From contig RGEC01000014.1 of assembly GCA_009918425.1 (NCBI GenBank), forward strand, positions 1 through 20,489: 20,489 nucleotides of DNA. Direction: 5' to 3'. A model generated the notes under the pieces. That model saw nothing but the letters and a program-made list of their open reading frames with translations, was not told the DNA's origin and searched no databases. The position numbers and the translations under genes are program-made. The DNA is from Bacteroidota bacterium. GTDB taxonomy: Bacteria; Bacteroidota; Bacteroidia; NS11-12g; UBA955. Positions 1 through 8,103 of the stretch are shown one piece after another (within the stretch, counting starts at the first letter, position 1; each line of letters begins with the position of its first letter).

Positions 1-3000
1 AACTATCTGAGTGAAATGAACAAAAACAATGTGCCCCATAATCCCATTGAGTGGATTACAAGTGGGGGTGTCAGTGGTCCTCAATTCAGTTTTATTGACA
101 GCAGCAATGGCCTAAGGGTTTATGATCAGGATAGTTTCAGAGTGAATATAAATAATACGCAAAGTGATTTTCAGTGCTGGTGGCAGGGTGGGCCCGGATC
201 TCAGGGAGCACATCAAAATTGGGGAAACGAAATGAGCCAGGATCAGCTCTATGGGTTGCTCATGGGTTTTACTGCACTCATGAAATGGGTTGATGCTGAC
301 TTAAAGGTTGATCCTGACGGCGCCATGTTAAGATTTTCCGAAAAAAACCTTCATCAATGGATAAAAGCGATAACCCATAGAATCATGCTTCATGTGAGCA
401 AAACCCACACAGGCTTGTTTGGAATGGCTGATCAGGATGATTTAAAAGCGGAAGCAGAAAAAGCCTGCGCCGATATAACTCAATATCCCTATTTTAGATC
501 AGACACAACAGGGTCAGATACCATTATTACCTATATCAGAGACACAACCAATAATGTGATAATAGATTCAATTATTGATGTGGTCTTTTACACCAAAGAC
601 ACAATGGCGTCTGTCTGGTTTTCAGGAAGTAAATACAGAACTTGCGATGTTTGGCAAAAATTAGAAGAATTAAAAGCCAGTAATTATCTATTTAAGGAAG
701 CCAATTATATCATCACCAATCCTGCAAATGGAGATAAACTGGTAACCAGGGGCGCAGTTGCTACCCCTTTTGCATATGCCCTAAAATCCATTGGAGAGTC
801 AATCACAGGAAATACTTATCCTGAGCCATACATGAAATTGAGGGATAATTATCAGGTATACAGATGGGGGTTAAATGCTGCATGGATAGCAAAAATTGCT
901 TTTTTAAACGGTAGAGCAGAAGCACGAACTGGCTGGAGTGCTGCAAAAATTGCTAAATGGAATCGATTTGTTTCATTAAGTAAAAAAATTACGAGTACAC
1001 TTTTTGCCTTGAATGTAGTTATACCCATTACCCTAAGTCTTAAAGATGATTGGGAGAAAATGCTTGATGTTTATGATGCTACCGTTGCAGGATGTCCGGG
1101 TGCGTTTCCTTCTCCGGATTTGTATTCTCTTTGCATACTGCAGCACACACTTAATTTTAAAGGTGCTGGATTTTACAAAGCCCTATGGGAAAGATTGCCT
1201 GAATCGAATATTTTAAAGGTTGCAACCAGGGATGGCTTACCGTTAAACCTAATGAATAATTTGGCTATATCTAGCGGAAAATGGTCACATCAAACATTTG
1301 AAAATTGGTGCACTTACCATGGTTATGAGTATAACGAAATATTGTACGCTATGGTTAATGATAAAAAACCATTAAAATCTAAGCAACATTATGAAAATGC
1401 TTTAAATAAAGCACAGTGCGAAGGGAATTATAGTTTTGGAAATCCCGATAGTTGGAGTCAAATGGTGTTGAAAGAGGAAATGTATAAACCATTTGTGGTT
1501 GATAATGTATTTGCGCGAAGATTTGTTAACAATAGCAATTTTTATATCAGTACAGCTGAACACAGGGATGGATCAGATTATATGCTGCTATATAATTTGT
1601 ATGAAATGGCAAATATTTTACATTGGGGAGGAGAGAATAAAATGCCAATAACAAACCAACCGTGCCCATGCCGAACTGATACCGTGTATAACAGAGTTAA
1701 TCTGGTTAATAGCACCTTTGATGTTGAGGATCCTTTAACCAACTTTCGCTATGGCAGCCGTTATATCACCAGACAAGATGGTGTATTTGGTTTAAAAAAC
1801 AAACCCATTGGGAGGGACACAGTTAGACCACATTACAGTTATTACAAGAACTATTATTTAAGAACACCTGCTTATTTGTTTCATGAGTTGAATGTAACCG
1901 GTAGTCTCGGTGTTGTCAGTGCCATCACGGTAGCTCAGGATTACAGGCTTTGCAATAGCACACTGCGCCTGAACAACAGGTCCTTGCTGGAAACCGTTCC
2001 AAATAATAAATCAGATTTCCCTTCATTGATTGAGGTGATGGATAACTCTGTATTGGTGTTAAATTCCGGCTCAGAGGTGAAAATACAGAACAATACAAGG
2101 TTGGTGATAGAGAACGGTGGTAAACTAATGTATAATCCCGGTGCCCGCATCATCCTCAACGGACCCAATGCCATTCTTCACATCAAAGGCAAGCTGGAAC
2201 TGGCACCCGGTGCTACCTTTCAGGTGGAGGGAGGCCCCGCCGGCAAGGGATATGTTGTGTGGGATTGCGGCGATGGCAGCCCCCACTACGGCCGCGCCAC
2301 TATGCTTGCAGGGTCCGGCAGCAAAATGGTGTTTAAACAAAACGATTACAACAAGCTGGCCTTGGAAGTGCGCGGTTTTTCAGGCTTGTACCTGCCCCAT
2401 ACGCTGTCATCCTTCTTAGTCGATTCATGCCGCATAAATTTGAAAGAGCAGGCCTTGATTGCCTGCAATGCCCAGTTTGCCAGGTTTAATAATGTGATGG
2501 TGAAAGGCCATAACGAGGCCCACAGCAACCCTCAATTCAATTATAAACCCAGCAGCCGTGGTATTCAGGTATGGGCGCAAAAAAATGAATTTAAAAATGT
2601 GAGTGTTTATGATTGCCAGGAAGCCATTTCCATCGTCAATCTATGGGGCGTAAACCAGCCCCTCAACCTGAAAAATGTAACCCTAATAAACAACCAAACC
2701 GGTATCAAAAATCTTGGAGGGCGCATCAATTGGGAAGATGGTGAAATAAAAAATGTTAATGACAACAATATTGCTACCCAGCTGCGAACCGGCATAGCAG
2801 GTATCGGCACCCATGGCTCGTCTTTTCTGAAAAACGTTACCATCAGCATATCAGATTTTACTCATTTAACGGGCTCCGATGTTCGCTATAGAGCTCCGGT
2901 AGCTTCACCCATTGCCAATATTTGGAGCCATGGTACAGGAAGATATTATCTCACCAAATGTAAATCAGAAAACAGTCGTTATGGAAGTATAATGAATCAA

Positions 3001-4491
3001 TCTTTTCTGTTTCCGTTGTGTTCAGAGTTTATGAATAATAAAACAGGAATCTACCTAATGCAGGGATCCAGACTGGTAGCTGAAAATAGTGCTTGGAATA
3101 AATTTTCATGGTATTCGCCGGACAATGACAGGGAATTTATCAAGGGTGAAAATCGGGTAAATATTTATCTTGACCAAGGCAAAAACTACATAAAGGGTAT
3201 TAATAATCTAAATAAGCGATACTTTATGTTTGCCGATATACATCAAACACAAACACTTACCCTTTCTGATGGTGTTTCAGGGTTTAACAGGCAAGCCATC
3301 ATGGCGCGGGGCAATCAGTGGGCCATTGGGGGTGCTTCTGATAAACTATATACAGGCTTGCGCAGCTCAGACTCAGCCTGTGTTCAATTGGCGCAAGTTT
3401 CAGCCAAGGTTTTGTTATTTAAATTCCTTGATTTGAATTTTAAGCCATTATACTCAGGTGGCAACTGGGATTCAGACAAGGAGGCTGCTTGTGACAAAAT
3501 AACGCGCCCAACAAATTACTGGCCTATAGATTGGGGCATCCTTTCCGCATTGAACAGCACCGGGGGAAACCAATTGGGAGAAAGGGTTTTGCAATTATCG
3601 GACAGTCTTCAGCAGGAGTTTGATCACGCACCGATAAATTATCCGGCTCTGATACAAAAAGCCAGCCGTTTGTTTCAAGTCCCTATGCCCATTGAAGTTG
3701 GAAGTGCAGTCTTTGAGCTATACAGTAGGGTGCATGCCTTATATCCAATGGCATTTACAGATACAACCATTCCGTCTGTTTCACGTCAGAGCATTCTAAA
3801 TGCTATACAGCAGGAGATGAATACCATGCAAGATAAACTGATTGCCTTGGCTGATGGTACTGAGCCGGTAATTTGGACAGAATACAGATTTGAAGTCCAT
3901 AGGGATAAGGCTTTGATTCAAAGGGTGTTTAACCAAAGGGCCCAGTCTATCATTCATTTAGATTTGGCCATACCCACCTTTGCCAAAATGAACGATGTTC
4001 AAAGCTTGCAAGCCTGGCGCTGCCTAATTGAAAAAGAACAGGCATTTATTGACTCGCTTATACCCTACTGGATGGTAAATCTAGATACTTGTTTAATGAA
4101 CAGGGATAGTTTGGGAAAATGGGATTCTACCTTCAACGGTGAATGGAGTCCGGGAGATTATAATACTGAACGCAGGTCTCGTATAGAAAATTCAGCAGAT
4201 GCCAATACTCCCGGGCAACAAAATGAGTTAGCCAATGGAGATTTTATACAATTCCAATTTAAAATGTTGGTTCGTCCAAACCCAACAGAGGGACTTATAA
4301 AACTATCCATGTCAGAGAAACCGGCTATGTTGGAAATTATCAATGTACAAGGCCAGAAGATTCAAACATATTTAGATGCTTCGAAAGAAATGGTACTTCA
4401 AATTGGTCATTTACCGGATGGCGTGTACATCATCCGAGCAATTCACAGCAACGGCGTGAGTACTTCAACCATTTTAAAACGGACCGAATAA
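1..4491 (+). CDS. Giant T9SS-secreted beta-helix protein (5' partial)
   Basis: The reading frame is open to the window edge. The first ATG is at base 16, but no stop or signal peptide precedes it, so the true N-terminus probably lies outside. Numbering from that ATG (1491 residues), residues 1 to about 650 are a mostly helical, Trp-rich region I do not recognise. Residues about 675-740 show short alternating strands of the type seen in Bacteroidetes surface proteins (SVLVLNSGSEVKIQNNTRL, then IENGGKLMYNPGARIIL). Residues about 780-1090 look like a right-handed parallel beta-helix with recurring Asn/Gly turns. A helical section follows at about 1170-1390. Residues 1417-1491 are a type A T9SS sorting domain (VRPNPTEG at the start, GVYIIR near the end), so the protein is probably exported through the outer membrane and anchored or released. 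Beta-helix folds often bind or cleave polysaccharide, but I see no catalytic signature. Bases about 2140-2620 are much richer in GC than the flanks. Confidence 0.85.
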   Translation, partial: NYLSEMNKNNVPHNPIEWITSGGVSGPQFSFIDSSNGLRVYDQDSFRVNINNTQSDFQCWWQGGPGSQGAHQNWGNEMSQDQLYGLLMGFTALMKWVDADLKVDPDGAMLRFSEKNLHQWIKAITHRIMLHVSKTHTGLFGMADQDDLKAEAEKACADITQYPYFRSDTTGSDTIITYIRDTTNNVIIDSIIDVVFYTKDTMASVWFSGSKYRTCDVWQKLEELKASNYLFKEANYIITNPANGDKLVTRGAVATPFAYALKSIGESITGNTYPEPYMKLRDNYQVYRWGLNAAWIAKIAFLNGRAEARTGWSAAKIAKWNRFVSLSKKITSTLFALNVVIPITLSLKDDWEKMLDVYDATVAGCPGAFPSPDLYSLCILQHTLNFKGAGFYKALWERLPESNILKVATRDGLPLNLMNNLAISSGKWSHQTFENWCTYHGYEYNEILYAMVNDKKPLKSKQHYENALNKAQCEGNYSFGNPDSWSQMVLKEEMYKPFVVDNVFARRFVNNSNFYISTAEHRDGSDYMLLYNLYEMANILHWGGENKMPITNQPCPCRTDTVYNRVNLVNSTFDVEDPLTNFRYGSRYITRQDGVFGLKNKPIGRDTVRPHYSYYKNYYLRTPAYLFHELNVTGSLGVVSAITVAQDYRLCNSTLRLNNRSLLETVPNNKSDFPSLIEVMDNSVLVLNSGSEVKIQNNTRLVIENGGKLMYNPGARIILNGPNAILHIKGKLELAPGATFQVEGGPAGKGYVVWDCGDGSPHYGRATMLAGSGSKMVFKQNDYNKLALEVRGFSGLYLPHTLSSFLVDSCRINLKEQALIACNAQFARFNNVMVKGHNEAHSNPQFNYKPSSRGIQVWAQKNEFKNVSVYDCQEAISIVNLWGVNQPLNLKNVTLINNQTGIKNLGGRINWEDGEIKNVNDNNIATQLRTGIAGIGTHGSSFLKNVTISISDFTHLTGSDVRYRAPVASPIANIWSHGTGRYYLTKCKSENSRYGSIMNQSFLFPLCSEFMNNKTGIYLMQGSRLVAENSAWNKFSWYSPDNDREFIKGENRVNIYLDQGKNYIKGINNLNKRYFMFADIHQTQTLTLSDGVSGFNRQAIMARGNQWAIGGASDKLYTGLRSSDSACVQLAQVSAKVLLFKFLDLNFKPLYSGGNWDSDKEAACDKITRPTNYWPIDWGILSALNSTGGNQLGERVLQLSDSLQQEFDHAPINYPALIQKASRLFQVPMPIEVGSAVFELYSRVHALYPMAFTDTTIPSVSRQSILNAIQQEMNTMQDKLIALADGTEPVIWTEYRFEVHRDKALIQRVFNQRAQSIIHLDLAIPTFAKMNDVQSLQAWRCLIEKEQAFIDSLIPYWMVNLDTCLMNRDSLGKWDSTFNGEWSPGDYNTERRSRIENSADANTPGQQNELANGDFIQFQFKMLVRPNPTEGLIKLSMSEKPAMLEIINVQGQKIQTYLDASKEMVLQIGHLPDGVYIIRAIHSNGVSTSTILKRTE

Positions 4492-4786
4492 TAAATTAAT
4501 TTCGATGTATGGTTGGCGTCCCCGCCAACCACTGCTGGGTGCTTGCCTCGTTATGTCGCACCTACGGCGCTTGTTTTCTGCTATCATAACATTTTCTACT
4601 AAAATGCCGCTCCTACGGAGCTGATACCTATGGTTTACCGGTGGGTGTAAGGTCTGCATTTTCACCAAGCAGGGCGCAGGAAGCCCCGTGGGGGCGAAAT
4701 CTTACTAACCCTGCTCGCTCACGAGCCCTCAGCGCCGTAGGTGCGGCATAGAAAATCTGCTGTAATGGATCTCTGTGGTTTTTAAA
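4492..4786. repeat. Cluster of REP-like palindromes between convergent genes
   Basis: This 295-bp stretch has no credible gene and lies between two genes that end toward each other. It holds a 9-bp-stem hairpin at 4510-4531 (TGGTTGGCG / CGCCAACCA) and a 20-bp unit at 4552-4571 repeated inverted at 4731-4750 with one mismatch (core GCACCTACGGCGCT). A related palindrome sits at 4605-4622 (GCTCC-TAC-GGAGC), and a GCCCC-GTG-GGGGC palindrome at 4683-4695. A further small stem is GCTCG / CGAGC near 4713-4727. The CCTACGG core is shared by the first three CCTACGG-bearing units. Such short palindromes recur in intergenic regions of many Bacteroidetes genomes; that this is one of those families is from memory. 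None of the stems is followed by a clear T tract, so a terminator role for either neighbour is uncertain. Confidence 0.7.
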
Positions 4787-6187
4787 CTACCGCAATTCCC
4801 ACAACCCCACATTCTCTACATGCTGTGTGTGCGGAAACATGTCTACCGGCTGAACTTTCACCAGGCGGTATTTTTCATCCAGCAGTTTGGCATCGCGGGC
4901 CTGGGTTGCCGGGTTACAGCTTACATACACAATGCGGGGCGGTTCGGCTTCCAGGATGCGTTTTACCACATCGGGGTGCATGCCGTCTCTGGGTGGATCG
5001 GTTATGAGTACATCGGGTTTTCCATGCGCCGCAATAAATTCTGTCGTAAGGATTTCCTTCATGTCGCCCGCATAAAATTGCAGGTGCTCCATGCCATTGA
5101 TTTTCATGTTTTCTTTGGCATCCATGATGGCTTCGGGCACATATTCAATGCCAATTACCTCACGGGCTTTATCGGCCACATACAGGGCAATGCTTCCGGT
5201 TCCTGTGTAAAGGTCATACACCAGTTCACTGCCGGTTAATTCCGCAAATTCTTTTGTTATACTGTAAAGCACTTCGGCCTGCTCGCTGTTGGTCTGAAAA
5301 AAGCTCTGCGGCCTGATTTTGAAATGCAGTCCGCCCAATTCTTCTATCAAATGGTCGTTGCCATGGTAGCACTGAACTGTTAAATCCTGCAGGGTGTCAT
5401 TCTTTTTGGGATTGATGACATATACCAGCGAGGTAACCTGCGGAAACGTATCTTTAATGTTATCCAGCAGCGCCTTGATTTTGGGTTCATCATTTTCAAA
5501 AAAGCTCACAAGTACCATCCATTCGCCTTTGCGGTTGCAGCGCAGCATAAGGTTGCGCATGAGGCCCTGCTGGGCAATCAAATCATAATAGGTGTATCTA
5601 TGGGTATCGCAGAAAGATTTGACATGACGATTTATGTCATTGACAAAATTTGTCATTAAATGACATTGCTCAATGTCCATTACTTTGTCAAACCTACCGG
5701 GTATATGAAACCCCAGCGCAGTGGGTCTGGTGTCGGCGTTTGGGTCGAATGTGGTTACCCAGCCGCGGTTGCTGAAGGTGAGATCCAGTTTGTTCCGGTA
5801 TTCACGGGTTTTTGCAGATCCCAGAATGGGTAGCACTTCAAAACCGGACAGTCCGGCCAGCCGTTCAAAGGCATCTACTACCTGCTGTTGTTTAAACGCC
5901 AGTTGCTCTTTGTACTCCAGGTGTTGCCACTTGCAACCGCCGCAGGTTTGGTAGTGTTTGCAGAAAGGGTCAACACGTTTGTCTGATGCCTTGTGCAGCT
6001 TAACAATGCGGCCTTCCTGATAGTTTTTCTTTTTGGCTACTACCTGCACATCGGCTATATCGCCCGGGGCAGCAAATTTCACAAACACCACCTGATTGTC
6101 GGTTCGTGCTATGCAGTTTCCTTCGGCCACTGCCGCCTGAATTTCCAGGTTTTCAATAAGGCGAAGTTTTTTAAATTTCCGTCTCAT
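4787..6187 (-). CDS. rlmD: 23S rRNA (uracil-5-)-methyltransferase RlmD
   Basis: A class I SAM-dependent methyltransferase that places the C5 methyl group on a uracil of 23S rRNA (U1939 in E. coli numbering). I chose the ATG at 6187, giving 466 residues, because it forms an ATGA overlap with the stop of the upstream gene; the frame is open to 6262 but that extension lies inside the neighbour. The N-terminal TRAM-like domain (residues about 5-65) is followed by the iron-sulfur cysteines C76, C82, C85 and C175. The SAM-binding motif is VYDLYTGTGS, motif IV is DPPRDG, and the catalytic Cys is C424 in VSCNPAT. All expected residues of the RumA/RlmD/TrmA group are present. RlmD, RlmC and TrmA are hard to tell apart by eye; the Fe-S cysteines with the TRAM domain favour RlmD or RlmCD. 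It is the last gene of the operon that starts at 8010. Confidence 0.9.
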   Translation of the reverse strand: MRRKFKKLRLIENLEIQAAVAEGNCIARTDNQVVFVKFAAPGDIADVQVVAKKKNYQEGRIVKLHKASDKRVDPFCKHYQTCGGCKWQHLEYKEQLAFKQQQVVDAFERLAGLSGFEVLPILGSAKTREYRNKLDLTFSNRGWVTTFDPNADTRPTALGFHIPGRFDKVMDIEQCHLMTNFVNDINRHVKSFCDTHRYTYYDLIAQQGLMRNLMLRCNRKGEWMVLVSFFENDEPKIKALLDNIKDTFPQVTSLVYVINPKKNDTLQDLTVQCYHGNDHLIEELGGLHFKIRPQSFFQTNSEQAEVLYSITKEFAELTGSELVYDLYTGTGSIALYVADKAREVIGIEYVPEAIMDAKENMKINGMEHLQFYAGDMKEILTTEFIAAHGKPDVLITDPPRDGMHPDVVKRILEAEPPRIVYVSCNPATQARDAKLLDEKYRLVKVQPVDMFPHTQHVENVGLWELR

Positions 6188-6753
6188 TTTGCGGCTTTTT
6201 TTGCCTCTATTTGTTTGAGGATTTGCATGAATGCGGCGGGTTCGTGGTAGCCTGCAAGGCAATATCTTTCCTCGGATTTACCCGGTTGTAACCAGAAATA
6301 TGATGTGGGGAAACCGAATTGTTTTCCATAGCCCAGCCACAGGAAGAGTTCAGAATTGCTCATTGTGGTATCGCCAAATGTAAATCTTGCATCCACTTCG
6401 GGGTTCATTTTTACGGGAACAAAATGGGTGTTGATTTCGGCAATGATGCCCGAATCGGTGTAGGTTTCTTTGTCCATCACCTTGCACCAATAGCACCAAT
6501 TGGTGTACATATCCACCAGTATAATCTTATTTTCAGCTACCGCCTTTTTATAGCCGGTTTCAAAATCAAGCCATACAAGGGTTTTGGGCGGTATAGGTTT
6601 TTCATCGGTGACTTCAGTGCGCGAAATGATGGGTTTTTCTATAGGAGCAAGTTCCTGTGTTTTAGTAGTTGCAGTGGCAGACGGTGCTGCCTTTGGCGCC
6701 TTACAAGAGAGCGATATGATACCCAGAAGCAGATAAATAGTTGGGCACTTCAT
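6184..6753 (-). CDS. Thioredoxin-fold lipoprotein
   Basis: A 189-residue exported protein. The first 17 residues form a short signal ending in SLSC, a plausible though not canonical lipobox, with Cys17 as the lipid-bearing residue. A low-complexity linker (Ala/Thr/Pro rich, about 18-60) leads to a thioredoxin-like domain of the thioredoxin_7/DUF255 type. The redox motif is W86-C-Y-W-C90 (C87 and C90), and the cis-proline is in FGFPTSYF. The pattern WCxWC is typical of periplasmic thiol-disulfide proteins in Bacteroidetes, so the likely role is disulfide reduction or exchange in the periplasm; the partner is unknown. It starts 1 nt after the nadC stop and its stop overlaps the rlmD start as ATGA, so translation of the three is probably coupled. 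Alternative: a DsbD-partner or cytochrome-maturation thioredoxin. Confidence 0.85.
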   Translation of the reverse strand: MKCPTIYLLLGIISLSCKAPKAAPSATATTKTQELAPIEKPIISRTEVTDEKPIPPKTLVWLDFETGYKKAVAENKIILVDMYTNWCYWCKVMDKETYTDSGIIAEINTHFVPVKMNPEVDARFTFGDTTMSNSELFLWLGYGKQFGFPTSYFWLQPGKSEERYCLAGYHEPAAFMQILKQIEAKKAAK

Positions 6754-6754
6754 A

Positions 6755-7609
6755 TCAGATACTGTGGGTTTTCATGCTTATATCCAAACTTTTCACCGAA
6801 TGGGTGAGGGCACCGAGTGAAATAAAATCAACGCCTGTGGCTGCGTAGTCGCGAAGGTTTTCGGCATTTATACCACCGGATGCCTCGGTTTCACAGCGGC
6901 CGGCTATCCAGTCTACAGCCTCTTTGCAGGCTTCCGGCGTGAAATTGTCCAGCATAATCCGATCCACGGAACCGGTATTCAAGGCTTCCTTTACTTCATC
7001 GAGGTTGCGGGTTTCTACCTCAATTTTCAGGTCTTTTCCCTGTGCTTTCAGGTAATCAACAGTTCGATTTACCGCGGCGGTAATGCCTCCGGCGGAATCG
7101 TTGTGGTTGTCTTTGAGCATGATCATATCATATAGCCCGATTCTGTGATTTTCTCCGCCACCGGTTTTCACCGCCCATTTTTCCAGCAACCGCATACCGG
7201 GTGTGGTTTTGCGTGTATCCAAAATTTTTGTTTTGTAGCCTTCGGTTAATGTTACCATCGCAGCGGTTTGCGTGGCAATACCGGAAAGGCGCTGCATAAA
7301 ATTGAGCAATAGCCGTTCTGCCAGCAGCAGGCTGTGCACGGAACCTTTGGCCTCTGCCAGCAGTGTTCCCCGCGTTAGATGTTCCCCATCCCTGTGATAG
7401 GGTGTAAAAACGATAGCAGGGTCAATAACATTCAGTATGGTACGGGCCAGTTCCATACCCGCAATCACGCCGTTTTCTTTCAGCAACAACCTTGAATGGC
7501 CTTGTGTTCCCGCAGGAATGCTGGCCAGTGAGGAGTGGTCTCCATCTCCTCGGTCTTCCTGGATGCAGGTTTTAATAAAAGCAATAAGTTCAGGGCTGCT
7601 GAAATCCAT
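6755..7609 (-). CDS. nadC: Nicotinate-nucleotide pyrophosphorylase (carboxylating), NadC
   Basis: This enzyme turns quinolinate and PRPP into nicotinate mononucleotide, CO2 and pyrophosphate in de novo NAD synthesis, in the cytoplasm. The 284 residues match the usual family length. Family motifs are in order: EDRGDGDHSS near the N-terminus, ERLLLNFMQRLSGIAT, DTRKTTPGMR followed by KTGGGENHRIGLYDMIMLKDNH, EVETRNLDE, DRIMLDNFTPE, EASGGI and FISLGALTHS. The substrate-binding Arg, His and Lys residues in these blocks are intact, so it should be active. It is second in a four-gene operon, 17 nt after the DUF4783 gene and 1 nt before the thioredoxin-like lipoprotein. nadA and nadB are not in the window. 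Confidence 0.97.
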   Translation of the reverse strand: MDFSSPELIAFIKTCIQEDRGDGDHSSLASIPAGTQGHSRLLLKENGVIAGMELARTILNVIDPAIVFTPYHRDGEHLTRGTLLAEAKGSVHSLLLAERLLLNFMQRLSGIATQTAAMVTLTEGYKTKILDTRKTTPGMRLLEKWAVKTGGGENHRIGLYDMIMLKDNHNDSAGGITAAVNRTVDYLKAQGKDLKIEVETRNLDEVKEALNTGSVDRIMLDNFTPEACKEAVDWIAGRCETEASGGINAENLRDYAATGVDFISLGALTHSVKSLDISMKTHSI

Positions 7610-7626
7610 GCCTGCAAAGTTCAGGC

Positions 7627-8010
7627 TTATTTCTCAATTTTCAGTTCGTGAATACTCATGGTCTTTCCACTGCCGCGATAAAACACGGTTGTTTTGTATT
7701 CACCGGATTGGGTAGACAGCGAAATGACCAGAAAGTTTGCCCCATTTTCACTTTTACCTTGTTGTATCGATTTTGCGCTGCCGGGCGTATGTTGTTCAAA
7801 GAATCCGGAGAGAATCATACGTGCCTGACTTTTACTGTAAACACCCTGTTTGCCGGGTGTTGTGAGTTGCACGCTCGCGCTGAAGCTTTTGGCAATTTCT
7901 TCTGAGTTGCCTTCTGAAAACAGCCGTGTAAGTCGACTTGCATCTTCAGCTGGTCGGGCTGCCAAGGCGGCAAAAGCAGCGGCTACGGCCACAAAAATCG
8001 GAGGTAACAT
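7627..8010 (-). CDS. DUF4783 exported protein
   Basis: A 127-residue protein with an N-terminal hydrophobic segment (MLPPIFVAVAAAFAALAA) that looks like a signal peptide, followed by a small alpha+beta domain of the NTF2/lumazine-binding look typical of the DUF4783 family of Bacteroidetes. Recognisable parts are the SEEIAKSFSASVQL stretch and the closing hydrophobic/acidic strand IHELKIEK. From memory, DUF4783 genes often precede nadC in this phylum, and here the protein is the first gene of the same operon. The function of the family is unknown. A well-formed promoter lies just upstream at 8026-8056. Confidence 0.85.
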   Translation of the reverse strand: MLPPIFVAVAAAFAALAARPAEDASRLTRLFSEGNSEEIAKSFSASVQLTTPGKQGVYSKSQARMILSGFFEQHTPGSAKSIQQGKSENGANFLVISLSTQSGEYKTTVFYRGSGKTMSIHELKIEK

Positions 8011-8025
8011 TGTATTTATTTAAGC

Positions 8026-8056
8026 CAATATTATGCCAAAAAGACCGATTCTCAAA
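8026..8056 (-). promoter_or_regulatory. Bacteroidetes-type promoter of the DUF4783-nadC-rlmD operon
   Basis: On the minus strand a TTTG box at 8056-8053 is followed after exactly 19 nt by TAATATTG at 8033-8026. This matches the Bacteroidetes primary sigma pattern (TTTG near -33, TAnnTTTG near -7) with one mismatch. The leader would be about 10-15 nt, ending at the ATG at 8010. The upstream box sits in the T tract of the terminator of the preceding operon. Confidence 0.6.
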
Positions 8057-8084
8057 AAGAAAAGGCCCAATTTGGGCCTTTTCT
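8051..8084 (-). terminator. Rho-independent terminator of the nuclease operon
   Basis: Bases 8058-8084 form a perfect palindrome with arms of 13 nt around one central base (core AAGGCCC / GGGCCTT). A realistic hairpin has an 11-bp stem with a 5-nt loop. Read on the minus strand it lies 20 nt past the stop of the endonuclease gene and is followed directly by TTTTTGAG, as expected for an intrinsic terminator. It also shields the next operon from read-through. Confidence 0.85.
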
Positions 8085-8103
8085 GATGTAGGGGCAATGG
8101 TGT

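Noticed and set aside
4510..4531. Hairpin as intrinsic terminator of the giant secreted gene
   Set aside because: The stem is good but no T tract follows; it fits better with the neighbouring palindromic repeats.
4492..4786. CRISPR array in the repeat-rich spacer
   Set aside because: The repeats are few, inverted and unevenly spaced, with no regular spacers and no cas genes.
4775..5239. A 154-codon open frame on the plus strand opposite rlmD
   Set aside because: It lies wholly antisense to a gene with all catalytic motifs and has no family likeness; it is a by-product of the codon use of rlmD.
6188..6262. Longer N-terminus for RlmD
   Set aside because: The added 25 residues are basic and unlike the family, and overlap the thioredoxin gene; the ATGA junction at 6187 is better.
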